Shown: positions 46,725-54,350, counted from the first letter of the stretch. The stretch: DNA of 64,000 nt from an uncultured Myxococcales bacterium (GCA_937949945.1 CALFEQ010000011.1:1-64000), one strand, 5' to 3'. The notes: generated by a model not told the origin, from the letters alone. Made by a program: numbers and translations.

Positions 46725-47423
46725 TCAGCCGACCGCTTCCGCCGACGCGGCTCCCGGAACGCTGCCCTTGAACAGCGACTCCGCGCGCGAGGGAACGACG
46801 CCGTGGTTCACGACGCCCTGGATGGGTGCCTGCGACACGCTCTCGGCCGACCCGATCGTCTTCGTGATGTTGTTCACGACCTGGCGGAAGATGCCGACGG
46901 CGCCCGCGAGCGTGCCGCCCATCTCCTCGACCGCGCTGCCGAGGTCGGCCTCGGGGTACTGCTGCTTCGCTTGCGAAAGGACGGAGAGCGCGGCTCCGAC
47001 GTTCTGGATCGTCTTCTCCGCGATCTTCATCTGCGTGGCGACCGAGTCGATGTTCTCGAGGTCGATCGGACCAATCTGCGGGATGACACCGACCGCCTGA
47101 GCCTCGGCGACGGGGGCAGCGATGCGCGCGCTGGCCGCCTTCTTGGCCGAGCTCTTCTTCTTCTTCTTCTTCTTGGGCGCCGCCGGGACCTTCGCCGCGG
47201 CAGCCTTCTTCGGCGCAGCCGCGGTCTTCTTGGCCGCCGTCTTCTTGGGAGACGCAGGCGCCAAACCGAAGTGCTCGTCGATCGCGGCGCGCGCCTTCTC
47301 CTTGTCCGCGTCGGAGAGGGTCGTCGCCTTACCGACCGCTCGCCTGGCACCCGTCGCGTTCACGTACTTGTTGGCCTTGAGCGCCTCCTTGAACGAGGCG
47401 AGCGACAGCTTGTCGTAGCTCAT
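46725..47423 (-). CDS. Histone H1-like Lys/Ala-rich protein (232 aa)
   Basis: Starts MSYDKLSLASFKEALKAN with AAGGAG 6 bases upstream. Residues 55-105 are Lys/Ala/Pro repeats (SPKKTAAKKTAAAPKKAAA and PKKKKKKKSSAKKAAS), like the C-terminal domain of histone H1, bacterial AlgP/HctB-like proteins and some phage packaging proteins. The C-terminal half is a helical Ala-rich domain (MKIAEKTIQNVGAALSVL, GAVGIFRQVVNNITKT). Probably binds DNA non-specifically, perhaps in the virion or at the host nucleoid. Confidence 0.65.
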   Translation of the reverse strand: MSYDKLSLASFKEALKANKYVNATGARRAVGKATTLSDADKEKARAAIDEHFGLAPASPKKTAAKKTAAAPKKAAAAKVPAAPKKKKKKKSSAKKAASARIAAPVAEAQAVGVIPQIGPIDLENIDSVATQMKIAEKTIQNVGAALSVLSQAKQQYPEADLGSAVEEMGGTLAGAVGIFRQVVNNITKTIGSAESVSQAPIQGVVNHGVVPSRAESLFKGSVPGAASAEAVG

Positions 47424-47638
47424 GTGATCTCCTTGTGGCCCTTCGCCACATGTCGTGCCTCTCTCGGAGGGGCAGTCTCTGTGTCAAAGGAGTAGAACGG
47501 AAGATGACTCAGTTCAAGTCCTTCTTCACCGACGGTGTCTTGTTGTAACCGTGACAGTCTGCACTGTCTAGTACTCCATCGAACGGATGAAGCAGATTCG
47601 CTAGACCGCGGAGGTGGACCGCGACTCTCCGTTCACCT

Positions 47639-48037
47639 TCACGGGGTGTTTCTTCCCGCTCTCATCAGCCATTCCTCAGCCTCCTTGGCGGGAACCTCGA
47701 GGGTGCTCTCATCGAAGTCGAAGAGGACATCCTCGGGCCAGTCGAGTACCTCATCGCCGCGATACCAGATCTCCTGGCGTCCTCGGCTCTCTTCTTCCAC
47801 ACGCACGATCTGGGCCCCACCGAAGACGCGGGCGCAGCGACGCCCGCCAGGATCTTGGGCTTCGAACGCGAACCAGATGTAGTCCCCCGGCTCGGCCTTG
47901 AAGAGGGGAGCCGTCTTGGGAACGAAGACCTCTCCCTCGACACGGAACTTGTAGAAGAGGAACCAGCTCTTCGTGTCGCCGTCTCCTGCGGGAGCGGCGG
48001 CTATCGGGTTCATCACGTACAAGTGGTGCTTGGGCAT
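47639..48037 (-). CDS. Unknown protein, possibly PUA/EVE-like fold (132 aa)
   Basis: Starts MPKHHLYVMNPIAAAPA with AGGAG 7 bases upstream. The pattern KSWFLFYKFRVEGEVFVP, PGDYIWFAFEAQD, VFGGAQIVRVEEE resembles EVE/PUA-like domains that bind modified nucleobases (W near the start of a strand, P-G-D then a strand). The match is by shape only. The 215 bases upstream of its stop, 47424-47638, contain no gene I trust. Confidence 0.5.
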   Translation of the reverse strand: MPKHHLYVMNPIAAAPAGDGDTKSWFLFYKFRVEGEVFVPKTAPLFKAEPGDYIWFAFEAQDPGGRRCARVFGGAQIVRVEEESRGRQEIWYRGDEVLDWPEDVLFDFDESTLEVPAKEAEEWLMRAGRNTP

Positions 48038-48055
48038 GTAGTTCTCCTGACTCGG

Positions 48056-48068
48056 TTCTTGTACCCGC
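48056..48068 (-). promoter_or_regulatory. Promoter-like element GGGTACAAGAACC
   Basis: Variant GCGGGTACAAGAACC, 20 bases before ATG 48037. It differs from the core at two positions but keeps the GGG and AAGAAC flanks. Confidence 0.4.
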
Positions 48069-48110
48069 GCTGTTCTCTTCTTTTCAAAGGCAAGCCTATC
48101 CTCGTGGGAG

Positions 48111-48248
48111 ATGAGAATCCTCCGAGAAAACATGAGCGGCGTCGACGTTGTGGCCTGGCAGAACTTCCTGCGAGGTCGCGGCTTCTACTGGGGTGGGCAC
48201 TTCAGCGGCCGTCCCGACGGCGTGCACTTCGAGGTCGCACGCGTATGA
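48111..48248 (+). CDS. Short peptidase- or peptidoglycan-binding-like fragment (45 aa)
   Basis: MRILRENMSGVDVVAWQNFL resembles the start of a peptidoglycan-binding domain (L-x-x-G-M-x-G-x-D-V-x-x-L-Q-x-x-L), and RPDGVHFEVARV resembles the D-x-x-H-F-E metal-ligand end of M15/VanY peptidases. Together it looks like a lysin from which most of the middle is missing. Its TGA overlaps the next ATG, so it is translated. No ribosome site beyond GGGAG. Confidence 0.4.
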   Translation: MRILRENMSGVDVVAWQNFLRGRGFYWGGHFSGRPDGVHFEVARV

Positions 48249-48733
48249 GCAGACGGTCGAACATCAGCCGGCGCCTGAAGATCCTCGACCACCTGATGCA
48301 GGCGCAGGTCCACCACAACAAGGCGATGCAGCTCCTTCTCGAGGACGGCGCGGAAGAAGAGCTCACGCTCTCGCCAACGCAACCGAGCATCCCGCCGGCG
48401 CCGCACGTGCCGCGACCAGCGACTTCGGAGGCCCCGCGGGAGCGCTTCCCGTCGCTCTCCGATCCGGTGGTCGACACGCTCACGACCTCCCTCGCGGTCC
48501 CCGAAGAGGTCAGGCGAGAGTCGGCAGCGCGCGAGCGCGCGATCAGCCGGCGACCAACGGCGTACCACCCGGCGTTCACGCGGGAGACCGCGCTCGTCGA
48601 GCTCAAGCGCGCGTGGGACGAGGCGACGAACGACATGCAGCGCGCCCGCGTCGCGGCGAAGGCCAAGCAGCTCGTGGCTGCGAGCCTCCTCGACGAGGAA
48701 GACGTGAAGGAGTTCGAAGCGAAGTCGGGGTGA
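48245..48733 (+). CDS. Unknown helical protein (162 aa)
   Basis: Starts MSRRSNISRRLKILDHL (ATGA overlap). A basic helix, a Pro/Ser-rich linker and a C-terminal helix (ELKRAWDEATNDMQRARV, AASLLDEEDVKEFEAKSG). Function unknown; followed at once by a promoter-like element. Confidence 0.6.
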   Translation: MSRRSNISRRLKILDHLMQAQVHHNKAMQLLLEDGAEEELTLSPTQPSIPPAPHVPRPATSEAPRERFPSLSDPVVDTLTTSLAVPEEVRRESAARERAISRRPTAYHPAFTRETALVELKRAWDEATNDMQRARVAAKAKQLVAASLLDEEDVKEFEAKSG

Positions 48734-48736
48734 TCG

Positions 48737-48750
48737 GCGGCATAAGAACG
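48737..48750 (+). promoter_or_regulatory. Promoter-like element CGGCATAAGAAC
   Basis: Core GGCATAAG at 48739-48746; ATG 48754 lies only 3 bases past the element, so the message may have no leader. Confidence 0.55.
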
Positions 48751-48753
48751 TCG

Positions 48754-49626
48754 ATGAACTACCAACAGGCGGTCAACCGCCTCGCCACGCCGAGAGCGCA
48801 GCTCTCGAAAAAGCTCGGGCACAAGCTGCTCCTCTACTACGAGAGCAGCCCCGACGGCCTCTCGAAGAACATCCACCTCCGATACTTCGACACGGACATC
48901 CTCACCTGGTACCCCGACGGCGGCGTGCGCATCAGCGCCAAGGGGTTCTGGGACTCGCCGTGCACGCTGGACAAGATCAACAAGTACTCTCCGCGCGGCT
49001 GGCGGATGGAGAGGCACAACTGCCGGTGGGCGAAGCATATGGTCTGCGCGTCGGTCACGATCCGCACGGACACGTGGGAGCTCGTGCGGTCGATGCCGTA
49101 CGACGACAACGCGCTGTTCTACGAGAGCGGCAGGGCCGACCACAAAGGTAGCCCGCTCGAGGGCATCAACGCGAACGAGGTCGTGGACAGCATCGCCGAG
49201 ACCGTGAAGGAGAGCGTGATGGCCTTCCTCTACGGCGAGCTCCGGCGACCGCACATCGAAGAGGACATCACGCACACGACCGAGAGGCTTCGCATCCTCG
49301 CCGAGATCGCGAAGTCGAGGAAGGCGGCGCCGGCGCTCGTCTGGGGCGTCATCGACACGATGTGGAAGAACAGCTTCCGGATGAACGAGCTCCAGCTCTA
49401 CGACCCCGCGGTCTACCCGCTGACGGGCAAGCCGCGAAGCAACAAGGAGCGGATCGCCCAGATGGAGCACTTCATGCGGGTCGGCAACACCCGCATGCGC
49501 TACGCGAAGAACAGCGAGGAGTTCCACAGGATGAAGCGGGACCTCCTGGCCGAGTGCGAAGTCTTCCTCCTCCGCGAGCTCGGGTTCGAGGTGAAGGAGT
49601 ACGAGCGGCGCGAGCGCTCGCCGTGA
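48754..49626 (+). CDS. Conserved unknown phage protein (290 aa)
   Basis: Starts MNYQQAVNRLATPRAQL with no ribosome site; the promoter-like element abuts the ATG. The N-terminal 100 residues (KNIHLRYFDTDILTWYPDG, GVRISAKGFWDSPCTLDKI) match a widespread phage family with L-R-x-x-x-T-x-I-x-x-x-x-x-D-G and G-W/F-x-x-x-T; its function is unknown. The rest is helical. Terminator at 49636. Confidence 0.65.
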   Translation: MNYQQAVNRLATPRAQLSKKLGHKLLLYYESSPDGLSKNIHLRYFDTDILTWYPDGGVRISAKGFWDSPCTLDKINKYSPRGWRMERHNCRWAKHMVCASVTIRTDTWELVRSMPYDDNALFYESGRADHKGSPLEGINANEVVDSIAETVKESVMAFLYGELRRPHIEEDITHTTERLRILAEIAKSRKAAPALVWGVIDTMWKNSFRMNELQLYDPAVYPLTGKPRSNKERIAQMEHFMRVGNTRMRYAKNSEEFHRMKRDLLAECEVFLLRELGFEVKEYERRERSP

Positions 49627-49635
49627 TGAAGAACA

Positions 49636-49666
49636 GGGAGCCGCACGCTCCCCTTTCTTTTAGCCC
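49636..49666 (+). terminator. Terminator hairpin with TTTCTTTTAGCCCC tail
   Basis: Arms GGGAG/CTCCC (49636-49640/49648-49652) with a 7-base loop followed by CTTTCTTTTAGCCCC. Confidence 0.65.
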
Positions 49667-49683
49667 CTCGGTATGTTGGAGGA

Positions 49684-50052
49684 ATGCCGCGCTCGAAGAA
49701 GAGACGCAAGAAGAAGGGGCCGCCGAGGGGTGGCGTGCACGCCATCCTGCGCCTCGACCCAGCCGTGCTACAGCTTCTCCAGAAACTCAGGGGAGTTCTG
49801 AATGCAAAGCTCAAAGAAACAGGACGACAGGAGCTCTTCCTCTCCGACGTCATCGCTCTCGTTGTCTCCGACGCCGTTATCGCCAACGCCGGAGACATTC
49901 AAGAAGAGTCAGGAGCGCTGGGACTCCATCGCCTCGCAGTTCAACTTGCCCCTCTCTTCGGAGCTGACGGGCTTGCCGCCAGTGGTCTTCCCAACGTTCC
50001 CGACGGTGCAGGAGCTCGCCGCTTCCGCCCAGCTCGCATCGCCTGGCACTAG
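49684..50052 (+). CDS. RHH-like basic protein, frame probably shifts near 49895 (122 aa as read)
   Basis: Starts MPRSKKRRKKKGPPRGG with GGAGG 5 bases upstream. HAILRLDPAVLQLLQKL and LFLSDVIALVVSDAVI have the strand-helix-helix look of ribbon-helix-helix proteins. After about residue 75 the product becomes unlikely, while the +1 frame becomes convincing. So either the gene is short and overlaps the next for 250 bases, or the two are one gene with a shift. Confidence 0.5.
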   Translation: MPRSKKRRKKKGPPRGGVHAILRLDPAVLQLLQKLRGVLNAKLKETGRQELFLSDVIALVVSDAVIANAGDIQEESGALGLHRLAVQLAPLFGADGLAASGLPNVPDGAGARRFRPARIAWH

Positions 50053-50401
50053 GCCGACGGGGCTCTTCGAAGAGCTGCTGCAGTCGCGGCCGGAGGCGAT
50101 CTACATCGATATCCTCGACCACCCCGAGAAGTTCGAGGACGGCGTGAAGGAGCTCGTCGAAGAGCTCGTCACCCACCGCCGCGAGCTCACCGCCCAGGAG
50201 CGCGAGCTCATGGACCGAGCTGTGCTCGACTTCCTCGCGAAGCCGAAGGACCAGCCAGCGCCGAAGCCCATGCCGAAGAAGGTCGACGAGCGGGCCGAGA
50301 TGGCCGAGGCGCTCGACGAGGAACTCCGCGCGGAGATTGTCGAGCCGCCTGCCGCGGCAGCGGCGAACAACGGAGAGCCGCCCGCCTTCTGGTGGCTCTG
50401 A
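49802..50401 (+). CDS. Unknown protein (199 aa as read), or continuation of 49684
   Basis: ATG 49802 has GGGGAG 8 bases upstream, but the first 30 residues are Ser/Thr/Pro-rich and read a region where the other frame codes better. From about 49895 it is convincing: ETFKKSQERWDSIASQF, VVFPTFPTVQELAASAQL, FEDGVKELVEELVTHRREL, QERELMDRAVLDFLAK. Ends before a strong hairpin at 50414. Confidence 0.55.
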   Translation: MQSSKKQDDRSSSSPTSSLSLSPTPLSPTPETFKKSQERWDSIASQFNLPLSSELTGLPPVVFPTFPTVQELAASAQLASPGTRPTGLFEELLQSRPEAIYIDILDHPEKFEDGVKELVEELVTHRRELTAQERELMDRAVLDFLAKPKDQPAPKPMPKKVDERAEMAEALDEELRAEIVEPPAAAAANNGEPPAFWWL

Positions 50402-50413
50402 AAGAGAAACGCC

Positions 50414-50431
50414 CTCGGTGCTTCCACCGAG
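50414..50431. terminator. Hairpin between convergent genes
   Basis: Perfect 7-bp arms CTCGGTG/CACCGAG with CTTC loop, between the plus gene ending at 50401 and the minus gene ending at 50460. Confidence 0.55.
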
Positions 50432-50459
50432 AGCGCGCTCTACCGCAGGTCACCGGAGA

Positions 50460-51149
50460 TCAGACCGTCGGGTCGTATTCGTAGTAGACGGCGTAGTCGT
50501 TCGTGCCGTTGGGCGCCGTCGCCGGGGTGTACGAGCTCTCGGCGGCGTTGAGCGTGCCGGTGGTGACCGCCGCGCCGGCAGCGACCTCGCGGATGATCAC
50601 CGCGAGTCCTGCGCGCTCCTTCGGCTTCTTCGGCAGGTACATCGCACTGCCGATACCGATCGAGACCGTCGCGTCGGTGCCATCGGCGGGCGGGTACTCG
50701 ATCTTCTCGATGTCCGTCCAGAGCTTCGTGCCCGTCGCGACCGTGGCCGTCTGCGCGAGGGTCACAGTCTCGGTCTGAGGGACGCCATTCGGGCCCTTAC
50801 CGGTGATCGTCGCCGTCGCCGGCGCGTCCGACGGCGTGCTGCCGCCGGTCGTGAAGGTGAGGTTGCGCGGCTCGTTCGCGAGAGTCGTGAGCCCGCCCGA
50901 GAGGAGGTCGGCCTTCGTCAGTACCACCGGCGCAGCGACCGTCGCCGTCGCCGCCTTGAGCAGCTCAGCACCGGCAGCGGCCGGGTTGGTGAACTCGACG
51001 ACGGCGATGGCGGCCATCGGCTCGAGCTCGTCGTTGACGTCGTGGCGAAGGTCCGCGACCTCGCCCGCGACGCCACCGGACCCACGCAGAAGGTGAGGCT
51101 TCTGCGCGCGCTGCTTGCTCATCAAACCCGAACCCACTGAAGTCGACAT
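50460..51149 (-). CDS. Virion protein, decoration- or tail-like (229 aa)
   Basis: Starts MSTSVGSGLMSKQRAQK with GAGG 6 bases upstream. The beta-rich middle (NEPRNLTFTTGGSTPSDAP, TATITGKGPNGVPQTETVT) is a phrase common in phage structural proteins near the neck and head; the end is Thr/Ala-rich. Likely a capsid-decoration, tail-completion or similar virion protein. Confidence 0.6.
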   Translation of the reverse strand: MSTSVGSGLMSKQRAQKPHLLRGSGGVAGEVADLRHDVNDELEPMAAIAVVEFTNPAAAGAELLKAATATVAAPVVLTKADLLSGGLTTLANEPRNLTFTTGGSTPSDAPATATITGKGPNGVPQTETVTLAQTATVATGTKLWTDIEKIEYPPADGTDATVSIGIGSAMYLPKKPKERAGLAVIIREVAAGAAVTTGTLNAAESSYTPATAPNGTNDYAVYYEYDPTV

Positions 51150-51159
51150 GGTGTCCTCA

Positions 51160-52344
51160 TTACATGAATGGCGTGCTGCGATCGGGCACACCGTACTGGT
51201 TTACCCCGTAGGCAGGAATAGCCCCACCCGCGTTGTACTGAGCCGCGTGTGGCTCACGCCCGAGTATCTCGAGACCCTTCTTCGCGCCGGCGTGAAGGGC
51301 GTAGAGGCCCGCGGCGCCCGCGGCGAGCGCAGGGAGCTTCCACTTCCACTTCCCATCAGCGAGACCGGTCCTCTGCCAGGCCTTCTGCAGATCGAACCCT
51401 TCCTCGCCGGGGGCTGAGGAACCGGCCGCGGCACCACCAGGGGGCGCGGCCTGCGCCGGCGGCGGCGGCGGCGGCTGGACTTGCTGCACGGCGTGGTTGC
51501 CGGACTGGGGCGCCGCGGCCTGACTGCGGTAGGGGGCCGCAAGAGCCTGGTCGCGCGCCCGGGCGCGCGCCGCATCGATGGCTTTGCCCTCATTCAGCAT
51601 GCGCCGGGTGTTCCCCTGCCAGAAAGAGCCCCGCGTGAGCGGCTGATGAGGAAGGGGCGGGGGCTTGGGGGTGAGGGCGTCGACCTTGGCCAGCCACCGG
51701 CCGGTCGGAGTGAAGTTTCTCTTGATGGAGCTCTTTGCCTTCGAGAGCGCCTGCCCCACCGCCCCAGGTTTCTGGACTGGAGTGACGCCCAGCTCCTTCG
51801 CCGCGCGCAGGAAGCGTGAATTGGCACCAAAACCGCTCGCGGTCTGGGCCATGCTCTTCAGTCCCGTTCTGAACCCTTTGGCGACGGTACCGAGAACCGG
51901 GCCAATGCCAGCGTCCTTCTCGAGTGCGTAGTGCGCGAGATCGGAGCCGATTGCACTCGCCATCCGAACCATGCCCTCGTCCATACCGAGCGGGACGTCC
52001 TCACCCATGAGCTGCCGGGGGACACCCTGGAGCGGCGCGCCGAGGCCCACGCCCTCGCCGCGCGCAGCCTGGAGCGCCAGCAGGATGAGGGGCATCCGGG
52101 TGTGCCGCGCGGCCTCGCGGACGGGGGCCATCTTCTGGTCCTCTATCATCCGGAAGATGTGGTTCATCCGCTCGGCCTGCGCCGAGAGCATCTCCTCGCG
52201 CAGGCGCGCGTTGCGCGCCCGGTTCGCCTCCAGGAGCCCGATCGCGAGGCGCGCAGCGAGCGCTTTCCCACCCGCGACTTTCTCGAGGAGGACGTCCTCG
52301 TTGCCGAAGGCATGAAGCAGGCGGAGGTCGGGGAGGGGCTTCAT
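51160..52344 (-). CDS. Ala/Arg-rich virion-associated protein (394 aa)
   Basis: Starts MKPLPDLRLLHAFGNED. N-terminal helices (LAARLAIGLLEANRARNAR, LREEMLSAQAERMNHIFRM), a basic Pro-rich middle and a Gly/Ala segment near the end (ALAAGAAGLYALHAGAKKG). Composition resembles the proteins at 18761-22213, so an internal or ejected virion role is possible. Confidence 0.55.
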   Translation of the reverse strand: MKPLPDLRLLHAFGNEDVLLEKVAGGKALAARLAIGLLEANRARNARLREEMLSAQAERMNHIFRMIEDQKMAPVREAARHTRMPLILLALQAARGEGVGLGAPLQGVPRQLMGEDVPLGMDEGMVRMASAIGSDLAHYALEKDAGIGPVLGTVAKGFRTGLKSMAQTASGFGANSRFLRAAKELGVTPVQKPGAVGQALSKAKSSIKRNFTPTGRWLAKVDALTPKPPPLPHQPLTRGSFWQGNTRRMLNEGKAIDAARARARDQALAAPYRSQAAAPQSGNHAVQQVQPPPPPPAQAAPPGGAAAGSSAPGEEGFDLQKAWQRTGLADGKWKWKLPALAAGAAGLYALHAGAKKGLEILGREPHAAQYNAGGAIPAYGVNQYGVPDRSTPFM

Positions 52345-52700
52345 TCGTCGGAGTCGAACGGCGGCGGTTTCGTGAGCAGGAGGATGTTCTGCAGATGCTG
52401 GCGGACTTCGTGCTGGGTGGCGTTGAGCGCGGCGAGCTCCGGGGACTCGGTGAAGGTGGCGAGGTTCAGCGGGGTCGGCGGGATCGAGGCGGCGCGCTCG
52501 ATAAAGTCGTCGGTCAGCGCGGCGAAGGCACCGGAGTCGAGCTCGTCATCGGCGGGGTGTTCCCCCGCGGCTTCGAGCGCGACGAGGCCGGCGATTAGCG
52601 CTTCGTCGGTCCCGGGAACTCCCCGGAGGTCGTACGGCGAGAACTCATGGCTCGAAGCCAGCCTTCGATATGCCCCAGGGCGCGACTGATCTCTTGCCAT
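52341..52700 (-). CDS. Unknown protein (119 aa), start uncertain
   Basis: ATG 52700 lies 106 bases inside the previous gene; begins MARDQSRPGAYRRLASS. The convincing part starts around FSPYDLRGVPGTDEALI. Helical end (NATQHEVRQHLQNILLL). No ribosome site. Four-base overlap with the next gene. Confidence 0.5.
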   Translation of the reverse strand: MARDQSRPGAYRRLASSHEFSPYDLRGVPGTDEALIAGLVALEAAGEHPADDELDSGAFAALTDDFIERAASIPPTPLNLATFTESPELAALNATQHEVRQHLQNILLLTKPPPFDSDE

Positions 52701-53134
52701 TGTTCTTGCTGTCCCTTCACGTGCTGCGTGAACATCTCGTTGAATTTCTTGATGGCCTCTTCGCAGTTCTGAACCCGGGCCTGAAGAGCGAGGAAGTTCT
52801 CGGTCAGCTTGCTCGTGAGTCGACGCTCCTCCCTGCGTTCCTTCCCTCGCCCCCTCAGCTCGCTGTACAGCGAATCGAACTCTTCGTTGACGTCCTTCTT
52901 GAGATCCTCGATCAGCTTCCTCAGCGCACCAATGTCTTCAGGGTACTTCTTCTCGAGCCACTTCTCCGTGTGATTCTTGACCCAGTCCTCGGTCTTGGGG
53001 AGCCGTTCACGTTCGATGGTACGGAGTCGGTCTTCGAAGTTCTTGGTGACCTTCCAAATCGTGCCCGCAACGCCGCCGACGCCGGACAGCACCGGCGGGA
53101 CGACCTTCCATGCGAGCTCGATGAGACCGGACAC
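52595..53134 (-). CDS. Coiled-coil protein with N-terminal hydrophobic segment (179 aa)
   Basis: Starts MSGLIELAWKVVPPVLSGV, an amphipathic or membrane segment of about 28 residues, then a long coiled coil (EDIGALRKLIEDLKKDVNE, LTSKLTENFLALQARVQN) to about residue 150. Function unknown; architecture fits a tail- or membrane-associated multimer. Confidence 0.6.
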   Translation of the reverse strand: MSGLIELAWKVVPPVLSGVGGVAGTIWKVTKNFEDRLRTIERERLPKTEDWVKNHTEKWLEKKYPEDIGALRKLIEDLKKDVNEEFDSLYSELRGRGKERREERRLTSKLTENFLALQARVQNCEEAIKKFNEMFTQHVKGQQEQWQEISRALGHIEGWLRAMSSRRTTSGEFPGPTKR

Positions 53135-53146
53135 TTCATGACTCCC

Positions 53147-53527
53147 TCAGCCGAGCAGCCACACGCGGACTCGGCCAGCTCCGGTGTACGCAATGGACAT
53201 CGCAGTGATGCCCGCCGAGGGTGTCGGCGAGCCGAAAGCGAAGAACCCGCCGGCCGAGAGCTCGACGGGCTTGTTGCCCCCGTTGATGGTGACGTTGATC
53301 ACGGGCGCGCCGACCGCGGGCTCGTAGACGACGAGCGCCGCCTTCGCGCCCGCCGCCGGCATCGTACCGAAGTCCACCGCCTGCGATCCCGTTCCCGCCG
53401 GAAAGCTGAACTCGAACTCAGCCTTCGAGTCGTACTGGTTCGAGATGCCGAAGGGCAGCGGCTCGAACGAGAGCCCGGGGGCTCCCGGCAGGTTCAACTT
53501 CCCGTCAATGGAGAACGGAGTGCTCAT
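53147..53527 (-). CDS. Small beta-rich virion protein (126 aa)
   Basis: Starts MSTPFSIDGKLNLPGAPG; ATG 53527 shares its A with the preceding stop. Strand-rich (SKAEFEFSFPAGTGSQAV, AALVVYEPAVGAPVINVTI, SIAYTGAGRVRVWLLG) with small-residue turns; probably a virion surface or tail protein. Confidence 0.6.
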   Translation of the reverse strand: MSTPFSIDGKLNLPGAPGLSFEPLPFGISNQYDSKAEFEFSFPAGTGSQAVDFGTMPAAGAKAALVVYEPAVGAPVINVTINGGNKPVELSAGGFFAFGSPTPSAGITAMSIAYTGAGRVRVWLLG

Positions 53528-54300
53528 CAGCCGACGAGGCCCGGGAAGGTGACGTTGGCGCCGCCGGCGTTGCCGCCGTTGTTGCTGCCGCTCGAGATGA
53601 GTGCGAGCGCGGCGACCTGCACCGGCACGCAGCGCTCGAACTGCACCGCGACCTGCTCCTGGATGAGCACGCCATGCGCGTCGGTCGCCCAGGTGTGGTT
53701 CGGCAGGTAGCAAGCCTCGAAGTACACCGCGCCCAGGGTCTCCTGGTTGACGTCGCGGATGTACATCAGCATGCCGACCGGCTGCGCGAAGAGGTCGGAC
53801 GCCAAGTTGAGGTAGATGTTCTCGTACCCCGGCGGGATGACGACGTCGTGCGGGTTCGCCATGACCTGCGCGCCCGCGTTCGGGAACATCGCCGGCACGA
53901 GCGTCGGCGGCACGAGGTCCTGGTAGTAGGCGTACAGGATCCGCAGGAGCGAGCTCCCGTGGTAGTACACACGCCCGAGACCAATCTGCCCGACCGTGCG
54001 GCCACCGATGAAGTAGCTGCGCTCCGACCCGATCTCGAAGAGGCGGGCGAAGTTGCGGGAGTGGTTGAGGGAGAAGTTCTGGACGATGCCAATCGGGTAG
54101 ACGATCTGGTTCGCCGCCTGCCCCGGTGCAGTCGCCCCGCCAATCGCGCCGGCAACCGCCGCCGCCCCACCGATGTTGGCGAGGCGCGGGGGACCGGCGG
54201 CGAGCAGTGTAAACCCCGCGTTGGCGTAGGCGCCGTCGACGAGGCCGCCCTGAACGTACCCCGTGTACGGGGACCAATCACTGAAAGTGCCGCCGGCCAT
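53527..54300 (-). CDS. Putative tail tube or major tail protein (257 aa)
   Basis: Starts MAGGTFSDWSPYTGYVQ with AAGGAG 6 bases upstream. Directly after the tail sheath, the usual place of the tube gene; ERSYFIGGRTVGQIGLGRV and LLRILYAYYQDLVPPTLVP are mixed with Gly/Ala-rich start and end. The match to a known tube fold cannot be confirmed by eye. Confidence 0.55.
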   Translation of the reverse strand: MAGGTFSDWSPYTGYVQGGLVDGAYANAGFTLLAAGPPRLANIGGAAAVAGAIGGATAPGQAANQIVYPIGIVQNFSLNHSRNFARLFEIGSERSYFIGGRTVGQIGLGRVYYHGSSLLRILYAYYQDLVPPTLVPAMFPNAGAQVMANPHDVVIPPGYENIYLNLASDLFAQPVGMLMYIRDVNQETLGAVYFEACYLPNHTWATDAHGVLIQEQVAVQFERCVPVQVAALALISSGSNNGGNAGGANVTFPGLVG

Positions 54301-54321
54301 GTAGTTCTCCTTCGAGTTATT

Positions 54322-54333
54322 CTTCTTACGGTA
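54322..54333 (-). promoter_or_regulatory. Weak promoter-like element
   Basis: Minus strand TACCGTAAGAAGAAT, 22-34 bases before ATG 54300. It keeps the TAAGAA part of the recurring element but lacks GGG; low-confidence. Confidence 0.25.
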
Positions 54334-54350
54334 TCAGACCGAACCGGCCC

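Noticed and set aside
47424..47638. A 40-codon frame reading RVAVHLRGLANLLHPFDG
   Set aside because: No start codon and mediocre codon use; treated as intergenic.
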